Assembly (NCBI RefSeq): GCF_003418935.1
Contig: NZ_QVMT01000001.1
Span: forward strand, 1,094,063 to 1,158,062
Length of the DNA: 64,000 nucleotides
Source of the DNA: Emticicia sp. C21
GTDB taxonomy: Bacteria > Bacteroidota > Bacteroidia > Cytophagales > Spirosomataceae
Direction of reading: 5' to 3'
Position numbers and translations under genes: made by a program. Each line of letters opens with the position of its first letter. Within the stretch, counting starts at the first letter, position 1. This document shows, one piece after another, positions 1-8,623 of this stretch. The notes beneath the pieces are model-generated. The model searched no databases, was not told the DNA's origin, and saw only the letters and a program-made list of their open reading frames with translations.

Positions 1-936
1 CCTACCTCAACAGGTTTTGATTATAAAGCAACCAATGCCGGAAAAATCAAGAATAATGGTATTGAGATCGGTCTGAATCTGGTGCCTGTAAAACTTAGCA
101 ATGGCTTTACCTGGAATTCATTTGTGGCGTTTACCCGTCTACGTTCCGAAATAGTTGATGCTGGCCCAAGTGGTGAACTGTTCTTAGGTGGCACTGGTCT
201 TTCTGCCACTGGTACTATGCACCGCAATGGTTACCCGTATGGTATGATTTATGGCTCGAAAAACTCTCGTAGCGATGATGACAAACTATTAATCAGCCCT
301 ATCAACGGATTACCGATTCTTAGTCCGACTTCTGACATCCTGGCTAATCCGGCTCCTAAGTTTACAGTAGGCTGGACAAACACTTTCACCTTTAAAGGTT
401 TCACCCTGACAGCCCTGATGGATTACCGTCATGGAGGTAGCATGTTCTCGGCAACGGCGGCTTCTTTGTTGTTGAGAGGTCAGTTGAAAAACTCAGAAGA
501 CCGCGAAGGTATGCGTGTGATTCCGGGTATATTAGGAGATCCTCAGACCTATAAACCATTGCTAGACGAAGCAGGCAAACAAATCAGAAATACGATTCCG
601 ATGACGGCCTTTCAATATCATTTCTCTAGTGGTTACGGTGCTTATGGTGCCGATGAAACTAATATTTATGATATTACAACCATTCGTCTGCGTGAGGTTT
701 CTTTAGGTTATGTGATTCCGAAATCTGCTTTGAAAAAAGTGCTTCCATTCTTTGGTAGCGCCAGAATCTCAGCCTCAGGTAGAAACCTTTGGTTCAAAGC
801 GCCAAATATGCTTGAGGGCCTGAACTTCGACCCAGAAGTATTATCAAACTTTGCGGACTCGAACATTCAGGGTTTCGACTTAGGTGCTGCTCCTTCTACC
901 CGTCGTTATGGAGTCAACCTTGCAGTAACATTCTAA
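1..936 (+). CDS. SusC/RagA-family TonB-dependent outer membrane receptor, C-terminal part (5' end outside window)
   Basis: The reading frame is open from base 1, so this is the last 311 residues of a much larger protein (SusC proteins are usually about 1000 residues). It is rich in alternating aromatic/polar beta-strand segments, has the IKNNGIEIGL type strand near residue 17, the LREVSLGYVIP motif typical of SusC near residue 222, and ends in RRYGVNLAVTF with a terminal Phe, as expected of an outer membrane beta-barrel signal. It would import a glycan or other polymer fragment in partnership with the SusD-like lipoprotein 29 bp downstream, energised by TonB. The substrate cannot be told from the visible part. 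Family assignment is secure. Confidence 0.93.
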   Translation, partial: PTSTGFDYKATNAGKIKNNGIEIGLNLVPVKLSNGFTWNSFVAFTRLRSEIVDAGPSGELFLGGTGLSATGTMHRNGYPYGMIYGSKNSRSDDDKLLISPINGLPILSPTSDILANPAPKFTVGWTNTFTFKGFTLTALMDYRHGGSMFSATAASLLLRGQLKNSEDREGMRVIPGILGDPQTYKPLLDEAGKQIRNTIPMTAFQYHFSSGYGAYGADETNIYDITTIRLREVSLGYVIPKSALKKVLPFFGSARISASGRNLWFKAPNMLEGLNFDPEVLSNFADSNIQGFDLGAAPSTRRYGVNLAVTF

Positions 937-965
937 TTCAGGGAACTACCTAAACATCAGAAACA

Positions 966-2645
966 ATGAAATTAAAACATATATCAAAACTAATACTGAC
1001 TACCGGTATCGTCAGTGTAATTAGTGGCTGCGACCTGACGGATCTGGATATTAACCAGGATTTAAACCGTCCGTCGGTAGCTGCGGTAAAACTATTATTA
1101 CCAACAGCAGAATCGGCTGCAGTAAATGCCATTACCTCGCTTTCTGAAAACTCGCTTGGGTTTGCAGGTTTGTTGAGCAGTTCGGATAATTATGATCTGA
1201 ACAACCAGTCGTACAATGGCACTTGGAATAATTTTTATCGTGACATGAATAATGTGGAGGCGATTATTAATGCCAGTGCCAACAGCCCGCATTATTTAGG
1301 TATAGCACAAACCCTGAAAGCCCTGGCTATGGGAAACTTTGTAGATATGTTTGGTGATGCCCCCTATTCAGAAGCCTGGAAAGGCAACGCAGAAACAGCT
1401 GTTCTGACACCTAAATTTGACAAAGATTCAGAAATTTATGAGGCTTTAATCAAACTTTGTGATCAAGCGGTGGCTAATCTTTCAAAAACGAGCCCTGTAT
1501 CAGTAGCAACTGAGGGTGGCGATTTTCTTTACAAAGGCAGCATTTCTAAATGGATTAAATTAGCTAAGACTGTTAAAATCAAATTATTGCTGACTGCCCG
1601 TAAAGGTCGCGCCAGTGGTAATGCGGACTTAAAGGCTGCCTTGGCCGCAGGTGGATACATTACTGATGCTGCCGATGATTTCATATACAGATTCAGCACG
1701 GCATCTGCCCCTGAAGGTCGTCATCCCTGGTTCCGTTCTGCTTATCTGGCAGATAACGGATTCTCTTACCCAAGCCATCAGTTAATGACTGAAATGCTTT
1801 TCAACAAAGACCCGCGTCTGGATTTTTATTTCTATCGCCAGACAGATAAAATTCTTGACCCATCGAACCCAACCGATAGAGGTACGATTCCTTATGGCGG
1901 TTCATACCTGGTATTGAAACCTGCTTTCTGGGAAAAATGGAATCAGGTATTTGGCAAACCTACTAAAGCTGACTCTATGTACGTGGCCGGATTTTTTGGC
2001 CGCGACAGAGGAGATAATACAGGGGTGCCGCAAGATGGTGCTCTACGTACTGCACCCGGTGCCTATCCTGCCGGAGGTTTATATGGTGGCCGAGGTATAG
2101 CAGCCAGAGCTCTGACAGGTGGTAGAGGTGCGGGCAATGGTATATGGCCTTTATTGACTAGCAATAACATCAAGTTCTATCAGATCGAGTCTATCTTAGA
2201 TGGTGGCGGCGATGGCGATGCCAGAGCCATATTTGAAGCAGCTATCAAAGAGCATATCAAGCGTGTGGTTGATTTAGGTCTAAGCGTTGATGCAGCTAAT
2301 GCCAAAGCTCCGGCGAGCGCTGATATTGACGCCTACGTCAATAGCCAACTCGCGCTATATGATGCGGCGCCATCAAACAATGCCAAATTGAATGTAGTAA
2401 TGAAACAAATGTGGTTCTGTTCATGGGGACAAGGGATTGAAATCTGGAATGCGCTTCGTCGCACAGGTTATCCATCCAATATCAATAACCCTATTATCAA
2501 ACCGGCACGCCAGTTTGCTTTGCGTTTACCTTATCCATCGCAGGAGGGTAGCCTGAACTCAAATGCAAATCCAAAACTCACTGAAGTTATTTTCGACAGA
2601 GACCCTGTGTTCTGGGATAAAGTTAAATTGAAATGGGAGTTTTAA
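966..2645 (+). CDS. SusD/RagB-like nutrient-binding outer membrane lipoprotein
   Basis: This 559-residue protein has a lipoprotein signal with lipobox ISGC (Cys22) followed by DLTDLDINQDLNRPSVA, the usual N-terminus of the SusD-like_2 branch. Family members are helical (TPR-like) surface lipoproteins that cap the SusC barrel and capture ligand. Typical pieces seen are LKALAMGNFVDMFGDAPYSEAW near residue 118 and a C-terminal WNALRRTGYP segment. It lies 29 bp after the SusC gene on the same strand, so the two form one operon. Gly/Ala/Arg-rich stretches around residues 365-395 (GAYPAGGLYGGRGIAARALTG) look like a loop insertion. The ligand is unknown; the absence of adjacent glycoside hydrolases leaves it open whether a sugar is used. 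Confidence 0.92.
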   Translation: MKLKHISKLILTTGIVSVISGCDLTDLDINQDLNRPSVAAVKLLLPTAESAAVNAITSLSENSLGFAGLLSSSDNYDLNNQSYNGTWNNFYRDMNNVEAIINASANSPHYLGIAQTLKALAMGNFVDMFGDAPYSEAWKGNAETAVLTPKFDKDSEIYEALIKLCDQAVANLSKTSPVSVATEGGDFLYKGSISKWIKLAKTVKIKLLLTARKGRASGNADLKAALAAGGYITDAADDFIYRFSTASAPEGRHPWFRSAYLADNGFSYPSHQLMTEMLFNKDPRLDFYFYRQTDKILDPSNPTDRGTIPYGGSYLVLKPAFWEKWNQVFGKPTKADSMYVAGFFGRDRGDNTGVPQDGALRTAPGAYPAGGLYGGRGIAARALTGGRGAGNGIWPLLTSNNIKFYQIESILDGGGDGDARAIFEAAIKEHIKRVVDLGLSVDAANAKAPASADIDAYVNSQLALYDAAPSNNAKLNVVMKQMWFCSWGQGIEIWNALRRTGYPSNINNPIIKPARQFALRLPYPSQEGSLNSNANPKLTEVIFDRDPVFWDKVKLKWEF

Positions 2646-2699
2646 TCCGTGGTTTAAACAATTTAATTAATCTCAAAAAAAATTTAATTGCTCATAACA

Positions 2700-3416
2700 A
2701 TGAAAAAAATATTAAGTCTATCAATCATAGTTTCTCTCCTGTTTGCATTCAGTGCCTGCCGGGACGAATCGTTGAATCCTCTGCCGGGCTGGGGTCCGGG
2801 GGTACATGCCTTTACCGTATTTGACGGCATCAATTTTAATGGAAACATTCTGGCAAGACCTCAGCCTTACGAGGTTGCCAATGCCAGAAACTTTTCAAAG
2901 GCCAGTCAGAACACCTCAAAGGTCGATTTAAAAACTCGTTGGGTATCATTAGACAACAAACTTACGGTAAGCAAAATCGAAATTTATGTTCGTATGCTGG
3001 AGTCTTATAATGACCCGGACGGTAACCCTAAAGTAGCTGATTTAAGCGGAAACGGTAAGGGTAAACTGATTTCTACTATTACTACTCCGGCAGCCAATCG
3101 TCAATGGAATACATTCAGTATTTCAGCGCAACAAGTATATGAAGCTTACAAAACTGCTACTGTTGCTTATGATAAAGTTAACAAAGTAAATGTGTTTAAT
3201 AACCCGGCAAGACCCCGTCCGGCAGGTGCCTGGTTCAGACCTGCAGAAACAGCCGGATACGGCAGTGTTGGAGCTGATAGTTTTATAGTTACCTGGGTAT
3301 TAACTACGAGCGATGGTCAGGTTTTCAATACATGGAATCCAGATTCTATCTGTGCTGACCCGACTCCGGTTTCTGAGGCTAACTCAAACTGTCAGTTGAC
3401 TTTCACAGTCCGTTAG
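2700..3416 (+). CDS. Hypothetical lipoprotein, third gene of the SusCD operon
   Basis: The protein has 238 residues counting from the ATG that begins MKKILSLSIIV; a start four codons earlier is possible but would spoil the signal peptide. Lipobox FSAC places the lipidated cysteine at 20. The mature part is beta-rich with no motif I recognise; it has a WFRPAETAGYGSVGADSFIVTWV segment near residues 182-203 and a Cys pair (CADPTPVSEANSNC) near the end. It starts 54 bp after the susD-like gene, same strand, so it is probably co-transcribed and may be a surface accessory ligand-binding protein of the SusCD complex. That role is inference from position and lipidation only. Confidence 0.8.
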   Translation: MKKILSLSIIVSLLFAFSACRDESLNPLPGWGPGVHAFTVFDGINFNGNILARPQPYEVANARNFSKASQNTSKVDLKTRWVSLDNKLTVSKIEIYVRMLESYNDPDGNPKVADLSGNGKGKLISTITTPAANRQWNTFSISAQQVYEAYKTATVAYDKVNKVNVFNNPARPRPAGAWFRPAETAGYGSVGADSFIVTWVLTTSDGQVFNTWNPDSICADPTPVSEANSNCQLTFTVR

Positions 3417-3440
3417 GTTTATAGTTTGTTTATTAGGATA

Positions 3441-3499
3441 AATACCCCATTCCTCTGTTCCCTTCCCCGGCTCGGGGGAGGATATGGATGGGGTTATTT
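3441..3499. repeat. C/G-rich imperfect palindrome (REP-like)
   Basis: Arms of the form AATACCCCAT and ATGGGGTTATT enclose a strong inner stem: 3461-3469 pairs with 3473-3481 with a single wobble, loop GCT. It lies between the SusCD operon and the next gene and could end SusCD transcription. A second C-rich/G-rich palindrome of similar style is at 16144-16195. Confidence 0.6.
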
Positions 3500-3523
3500 T
3501 CCATCATATATAGTTTACTATTT

Positions 3524-4759
3524 ATGCGGCAGCATTTGTTTATTCTTCTTCTTTTTTCTACTACTGCCGCTGTTGCTCAACCATCAAGCGAAGTAAATTT
3601 CTACGACCATATTGCCCCTATCATTCACAAAAACTGTACACCCTGCCACCAGCCCAATAAATCAGGGCCATTTAGTCTGATAACTTATGAAGACGTAAGC
3701 AAAAGAGGGAGGTTCATAGGAAAAGTTACACAGGCAAGATATATGCCCCCGTTTCCTGCCGACAGGAAGTTTCAATCGTATCTGAATGAAAGAGGCCTGA
3801 CTGTGGGTGAAATAGCTACCATTCAACTCTGGATAGAAGGTGGAATGAGAGAAGGCACTAAAAAGCCGGAGCAAATAAATAAGCCCATTGCTTCATCCGA
3901 TGAAGCTGCCCCAGATCTGGTTTTAAAAATGCAGACACCTTATGCTATTACAGGAGATAACAGCGAGGATTTTCGTTTTTTCAGCTTACCGACCCATTTA
4001 CCCAATGACCAATATATCACTTCCATTGAGTTTTCAGCAGGTAATAAAAAATTAGTCCATCATAGCCGATTGATGGTAGATACCACCAATCTGATACGCG
4101 GCATTAATGGTCTGGCAGAGACCGACACAAAAGTAGTGGATTTTCAGAAAATAGCTTTGAAAGAAGAGTTTTTGTATGGTTGGGTACCCGGTAACGACCG
4201 TATCCATTTCCCTCAAGGTACGGGAGTAAAACTCAATGCCAATGCCGATTTTATTCTCAATATGCATTATGCGCCCTCGCCTGTGGCAAGCACAGACCAA
4301 TCTGAAATAAAGCTGTATTTTGCTAAAAATCAGATTGAAAGAGAAGTGAAGAATTTTACTTTACGCGAAAACGATATTTCAAACAAACCTTTTATCATTA
4401 AAGCAGGAGAAAAACCAACTTTCTACATTTCTAAGAAAATAGATAAAACTGTTTTCTTAATCTCAGTGCTTCCGCACATGCACCTGATTGGTAAGAGTTT
4501 CAGGGCATTTGTTATTACTCCTACTGGCGAAGTGGTCAATCTGGTAAAAATCGATAATTGGGATTTTAACTGGCAGATGACTTATCAGTTCAAAAATCTG
4601 CTCAAAATACCTGCGGGCTCTACCTTCATTGTAGAAGCAAATTACGATAATTCAGCCAATAACCCCGAAAACCCTTTCGACCCACCCAAAGATATTAACT
4701 ATGGTTGGGGCACTACCGATGAAATGTTGAATCTGGTGGTATATTATGTGGAGGATTGA
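3524..4759 (+). CDS. Secreted cytochrome c / type II copper ascorbate-dependent monooxygenase-like protein
   Basis: Start chosen at the second Met (MRQHLFILLLFSTTAAVAQ), which gives a clean signal peptide; the longer frame opens at 3488 inside a palindromic repeat. The mature protein (411 residues with signal) begins with a haem c motif CTPCH (38-42) and a YMPPFPAD segment that could supply the axial Met. A two-domain monooxygenase-like region follows. All copper ligands of peptidylglycine alpha-hydroxylating monooxygenase seem present: adjacent His in LVHHSRL, the NMHY His, the HMH pair in PHMHLIGK, and the Met of TDEMLNL. Related planctomycete and Bacteroidota proteins often carry a redoxin domain too; here that domain is the separate convergent gene next door. 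Substrate unknown. Confidence 0.85.
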   Translation: MRQHLFILLLFSTTAAVAQPSSEVNFYDHIAPIIHKNCTPCHQPNKSGPFSLITYEDVSKRGRFIGKVTQARYMPPFPADRKFQSYLNERGLTVGEIATIQLWIEGGMREGTKKPEQINKPIASSDEAAPDLVLKMQTPYAITGDNSEDFRFFSLPTHLPNDQYITSIEFSAGNKKLVHHSRLMVDTTNLIRGINGLAETDTKVVDFQKIALKEEFLYGWVPGNDRIHFPQGTGVKLNANADFILNMHYAPSPVASTDQSEIKLYFAKNQIEREVKNFTLRENDISNKPFIIKAGEKPTFYISKKIDKTVFLISVLPHMHLIGKSFRAFVITPTGEVVNLVKIDNWDFNWQMTYQFKNLLKIPAGSTFIVEANYDNSANNPENPFDPPKDINYGWGTTDEMLNLVVYYVED

Positions 4760-4840
4760 GTGATTGAGTGATTGAGTGATTGAGTGATTGCTGATGCCAG
4801 ACAGTTGAATCAGATAGTTTTATTCACTCAATCACTAAAT
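4757..4840. repeat. 8-bp direct repeats (TGAGTGAT x4) with an inverted arm
   Basis: Four perfect copies of TGAGTGAT (4757-4788) begin with the stop codon itself of the cytochrome gene. At 4822-4837 lies the complementary sequence TTCACTCAATCACTA, so the transcript of either convergent gene could fold back. The same family occurs at 18879-19006, 57361-57414 and 60848-60879. Confidence 0.85.
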
Positions 4841-4844
4841 TCTT

Positions 4845-5435
4845 CTACAGCGCGCACCCAATCGGCTCACGGTATTTATTCTTCACATTTTCTCCTTTTA
4901 ATAAGTCCTCAATTGCCTCTATCAGATAATTTTCTGTGGCCTGGGCCCTGCTTTTGCCAAGACTATAAAACCAGTTGTCAATAGCACCATGATAAATCGT
5001 TTGGTTTTGGCTATTGAGTAGAAATACTTCAGGTGTTACCCTACCTTTCAATTGGCTAAGCAATTTTCTTTGATTATCGAAATAAATGGGTAAGTCAAAC
5101 TGATATTCTGTTTTGAAAGATTTAAATGCTGCTTTATCGATATTTTTATGGGGATAAATCATATATACTTTAATACCCTCCGAGCTATACTTTTGATTGA
5201 TTTCTTTGAGAAGCTTAGTGTATTTCTGGCAGATGGGGCATTCAATATCAAAAAAAATGATTACTGAGGCTTTATTTTGGTTGAGGTCTGAGAAATTGAA
5301 TTTATGGTCAGTATCGCTTTTTAGTTTTTGTGCTGAAATGGTTAGGAAAGTGAAAGCGTACAACAGGAAAGTAATCAGAGACTTATATAGTCTCCTGTTT
5401 GAATATTCCCGGCTTAAAGGGTTTAATAGGGACAT
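4845..5435 (-). CDS. Secreted redoxin (thioredoxin-fold) protein
   Basis: The 196-residue product has a hydrophobic signal segment around residues 17-35 (cut near AQK) and a thioredoxin fold with active-site CPIC (66-69) after VIIFFDIE. It has the cis-Pro strand TPEVFLLNSQ and an IYHGAIDNW motif. It ends REPIGCAL, with a conserved-looking Cys at 194. The TPEVF/GAID/GC ending is characteristic of redoxin domains that are fused, in many planctomycetes and Bacteroidota, to haem c and copper-monooxygenase domains; the convergent upstream gene encodes exactly those. It probably reduces a disulphide or assembles copper or haem in the partner (inference). The N-terminus before the hydrophobic stretch is unusually long, and a later start is possible. 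Confidence 0.82.
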   Translation of the reverse strand: MSLLNPLSREYSNRRLYKSLITFLLYAFTFLTISAQKLKSDTDHKFNFSDLNQNKASVIIFFDIECPICQKYTKLLKEINQKYSSEGIKVYMIYPHKNIDKAAFKSFKTEYQFDLPIYFDNQRKLLSQLKGRVTPEVFLLNSQNQTIYHGAIDNWFYSLGKSRAQATENYLIEAIEDLLKGENVKNKYREPIGCAL

Positions 5436-5454
5436 AATCCAAATATTAGATTAT

Positions 5455-5603
5455 ATCCCGTAGGGATGTTATATAGGTAGAAAAAATACAGAAAATGAAA
5501 TTCATATCCCGTAGGGATAATATATTAATTAATATACCGTCCCTACGGGACTTAAATTCAAAAGAATTAACCTTATTCTACCGATATATCACCCCTACGG
5601 GGT
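5455..5603. repeat. Four short covarying palindromes (ATCCCGTAGGGAT family)
   Basis: Copies lie at 5455-5467 and 5506-5518 (ATCCC-GTA-GGGAT), 5539-5551 (GTCCC-TAC-GGGAC) and 5591-5603 (ACCCC-TAC-GGGGT). Arms change together so that pairing is kept, and the 3-base loop is GTA or its complement TAC. They lie upstream of the redoxin gene and downstream of phoD, both on the minus strand, within AT-rich DNA. Confidence 0.88.
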
Positions 5604-5620
5604 TAATTTCAAACAAAACT

Positions 5621-6940
5621 CTATTTCAATTCACTAGACTTAATCTCTTTCGTCCACAATTCTTTGCCATCTTTGTCTAAGACATTGATTTTCAAGACCC
5701 TGCTGGTACGTGGACCGGATATTTCTAGTAAACCGTAGTTATGCTTGGTTACTGATGTTCCCTCTACATAAGGTGCATTTGCTTCTTCTTTCACTGGCTT
5801 CGATGGGCCTGAAGTTAAGGCCGAGATTGTTAAATCATATAAAGGGTATGCACCCGGACGGTCTACTTTGCAAAGTGATGTCCAGTGGCGGTCGCCACTG
5901 ATGAATATAACACCTGGAATCTTCTCTTTGGTAATCAGGTCGAATAACTGGTTGCGTTCTTCTTCATAATTGGCAAAGTTTTCAAAAATCTTCGACGGAT
6001 TACCCACTTGTCCACCTACGATCACAAATTTAAACGGCGCATTCGAGAATTTAAGGGCATCTACTAACCATTGTATCTGTTTTTGTCCGAAATACTCTCT
6101 GCTGCCTGTGGTGCGCTCGTTTGGCGTTCGCCACCAACGGTCGTCCATTAGAAAGAACTGACAATCTGACCATTGGAAAGAACCCGTTACTCCCTCATCT
6201 TTAAATGTATAATTCAGATTACCCCAGAAAAGCTTAAAGGCGTCAAGCGTTTGTTTTTTGCTCACAAAGCCTCTGTCGGCATCATTCGGGCCAAAATCGT
6301 GATCATCCCAGATGGCATAATTGTGGATACTGCCCAAAAGTGGTTGCATTTCAGGCAATGAACGCGTGTGTGTATAACGTTTCTGGATACCTGTTCTGGT
6401 GTTCCAGTCAACCTCCCTTAGATAGATATTATCGCCACTCCAAAGCATAAAATCAGGCTTTGATTGATATATGCTTGTGAAGATTTCGTATTCAGAGCCA
6501 TATGGCGTACCCGGACGATCGAAACCCTCTTCATTGATATAGGCACAACTACCTACGGCAAACTTAAAGGCAGGCGGGTCGGTACGGTACTGCCAGAGTG
6601 TTTGTGTCTGGAATTCCAATGGATATTTGATAGCCACTTTCTTTTTATCGACCCAGACTTCGTAGTTGTATTTTTTACCCGGTAACACTTCGTCGGCTAC
6701 CAGTTTTGCTACAAAGGCATCGGCTTTGGTGGTTTTTATTTCTTCTGTTGAGAATTTAACAGCTGGTTTTTCTTTATCCCAATAAATAAACTTAACCGAG
6801 GCTTCTTTTTTGGTTTGTACCCAAAGCATTACTTCCCGCATTTCAGAATACCCTAGCATAGGGCCTGACTGTATCTGTGCCGAAAGCGACAAAACGCTAA
6901 TTAAGAGGATGAGTGTTAGTAGATGTAATTTTTTTATCAT
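5621..6940 (-). CDS. PhoD-family alkaline phosphatase / phosphodiesterase
   Basis: This 439-residue secreted protein has a signal peptide (residues 1-21, ending SLSAQ), an N-terminal fibronectin-like PhoD domain (about 24-112) and a metallophosphatase domain. Metal and active-site motifs seen are FAVGSC (127-132), SGDN (168-171), WDDHD (211-215) and SGDRHW (348-353), as in PhoD/PhoD-like enzymes that use Fe3+ and Ca2+ to cleave phosphomonoesters or diesters outside the cell. No twin-arginine motif is visible, so it probably uses the Sec route, unlike Bacillus PhoD. It lies alone on the minus strand between the palindromes and the lipid kinase gene. Exact substrate is not determinable. Confidence 0.93.
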   Translation of the reverse strand: MIKKLHLLTLILLISVLSLSAQIQSGPMLGYSEMREVMLWVQTKKEASVKFIYWDKEKPAVKFSTEEIKTTKADAFVAKLVADEVLPGKKYNYEVWVDKKKVAIKYPLEFQTQTLWQYRTDPPAFKFAVGSCAYINEEGFDRPGTPYGSEYEIFTSIYQSKPDFMLWSGDNIYLREVDWNTRTGIQKRYTHTRSLPEMQPLLGSIHNYAIWDDHDFGPNDADRGFVSKKQTLDAFKLFWGNLNYTFKDEGVTGSFQWSDCQFFLMDDRWWRTPNERTTGSREYFGQKQIQWLVDALKFSNAPFKFVIVGGQVGNPSKIFENFANYEEERNQLFDLITKEKIPGVIFISGDRHWTSLCKVDRPGAYPLYDLTISALTSGPSKPVKEEANAPYVEGTSVTKHNYGLLEISGPRTSRVLKINVLDKDGKELWTKEIKSSELK

Positions 6941-7017
6941 AATATTAGGGAGTGATATTCATTAGTATCGACAAATTTAACCTATTCTGAACAAACCTTG
7001 TATTAAACTTCTGTAAA

Positions 7018-7908
7018 ATGCCTAAAAAACTTCTTTTGCTTGTGAATCCCTATTCGGGTTCGGGCAAAAGCCTTGCTGCTTGTGAATATCTCAAAAGAAA
7101 TGTAAAGGGCTACGAATTTAATACCCTTGTGAGCCAGTATAAAGGGCATTTTGTTGATTTCCTGCAAAAAGAAGATCTAACCCAATATGAGAAAATTATC
7201 ATATTTGGCGGAGATGGCACCATGCATGAGGTAACTAACGGTATTGCCGGAAAAATCGATACTCCTCCCCTCCTGCTATTTCCATGCGGTGGTGGGAAAG
7301 CGTTGAATCATGATATTAATAATCTGACCTGGGAAAGTTCATTACAGAAATTTCATCAAAACAATACCAAACAGATTGATATTTTCAAAGTACAATTTCC
7401 CAAAAACCAAGCTACCGAAAAAATGGTTTATGGATTCAATATTATTGGTTGGGGATTAGTATCAAATATTAATCTGACGTCAGAGAAACTACGTTGGTTG
7501 GGTGGTTTGCGGTATAGTGTAGCTGCAGTTATTCATATTTTCAAGAATCCCCGTTTTAAGGGAAAAGTGACAGTTGATAATGAGGTATTTACAGGTGATT
7601 TCTGCTTTGTACTGGCCTGCAATACGCAACACACAGGTAAAGCTATGAAAATAGCTCCTCTGGCTGCACTGGATGATGGGCTGTTGGATATTCTGGTGAT
7701 TAAACACGTGCCTTTCTTTCATCTCCTACGCTTATTCCCTTTAATTTTCTCAGGCAAACATATTCATTCACCTTTAGTGATTTATAAAAAAGCGAGGAAA
7801 TTCAGCATTGATGCTGAGCCTATGACATTGGTGATTGATGGGGAGGTAAAGGGCGAAACACCTTTGTGGGCAGAGGTTTTGGGGAATAAGGTTAATATGA
7901 TTGTTTAA
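7018..7908 (+). CDS. Diacylglycerol kinase-family lipid kinase (YegS/BmrU type)
   Basis: The 296-residue cytoplasmic protein begins with the nucleotide-binding segment VNPYSGSGK (9-17), has the signature GGDGTMHEVTNG (64-75) and the C-terminal region SIDAEPMTLVIDGEVKGETP that closes the DAGK fold. Members phosphorylate diacylglycerol, sphingoid bases or related lipids with ATP; in Bacteroidota the substrate is often uncertain. It is divergent from phoD with a gap of 77 bp that must hold both promoters. Length is normal for the family. Confidence 0.9.
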   Translation: MPKKLLLLVNPYSGSGKSLAACEYLKRNVKGYEFNTLVSQYKGHFVDFLQKEDLTQYEKIIIFGGDGTMHEVTNGIAGKIDTPPLLLFPCGGGKALNHDINNLTWESSLQKFHQNNTKQIDIFKVQFPKNQATEKMVYGFNIIGWGLVSNINLTSEKLRWLGGLRYSVAAVIHIFKNPRFKGKVTVDNEVFTGDFCFVLACNTQHTGKAMKIAPLAALDDGLLDILVIKHVPFFHLLRLFPLIFSGKHIHSPLVIYKKARKFSIDAEPMTLVIDGEVKGETPLWAEVLGNKVNMIV

Positions 7909-8054
7909 TATCCGGGCCTGCGTAGCACGCATAGGCGCTGAGGGAGCTTTCTGTAAGTATTTTAGTACTGTGGTGTATCTAGGCCAAAGATAAGCATGCC
8001 ACCCGTGCAACGGCCAGACCTTTTGCTTGCGAATATAGGCGTACCATGCTGGCT

Positions 8055-8432
8055 TTACTCTCCGGTTATAATCAATCCCACAATATCTAGTTTCCCATCT
8101 TTATTGGCTAGTATATAGTAGTTGGTTTCGCTGGATACTTTTTTGCCTGACTGGCCATAATTGTCCCATTTCACTTTGCAGAGATAAACGGTTTCGGAGA
8201 CTTTATCTTCTAATAAAATAGTGGATTCTGCTTTGTTAATATCCTGCGAAGCATATTGTTTCAAACCCTGCTTCCAGAAATCTACTACTTCTTCATCTTT
8301 AGTAACTGTTATCACCCCCTGGTCTGAATAAACGGCCATGGGTGCACGATAATAATCTGCAATGTTTTCGGCTGAGAAAGACATTAATGCGGCGGCATAG
8401 TCTTTAAAAAAGTACTGTGTTGTATGTGGCAT
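8055..8432 (-). CDS. NTF2-like (SnoaL/nuclear transport factor 2 fold) small protein
   Basis: 125 residues with the pattern of a single cone-shaped NTF2-like domain: an N-terminal helix pair (YFFKDYAAALMSFSAENIADYYRAPMAVYS), then strands ending YYILANKDGKLDIVGLIITGE. There is no signal peptide. Family members range from ketosteroid isomerase-type enzymes to ligand-binding proteins; no catalytic Asp/His set is obvious here, so function is unknown. It is convergent with the lipid kinase gene across 146 bp in which I see no gene or clear structure, and divergent from the oxidoreductase operon. Confidence 0.72.
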   Translation of the reverse strand: MPHTTQYFFKDYAAALMSFSAENIADYYRAPMAVYSDQGVITVTKDEEVVDFWKQGLKQYASQDINKAESTILLEDKVSETVYLCKVKWDNYGQSGKKVSSETNYYILANKDGKLDIVGLIITGE

Positions 8433-8623
8433 GGCTTGTTATATTTTGCGGTAAGCATAAGTTTTTTTCCTGATAAAATTCTTTCAGAAATAACCCTAAA
8501 AAACTGTGCCACAGCTAGTTACACACTCAATCGCCTCTTATTAAAGGCTGGCATACATTTTTTGGTAGAAATTATTAAGGTAAATCTTATTTACTCCTCA
8601 TCTCCATCTTTACAACACGATTT

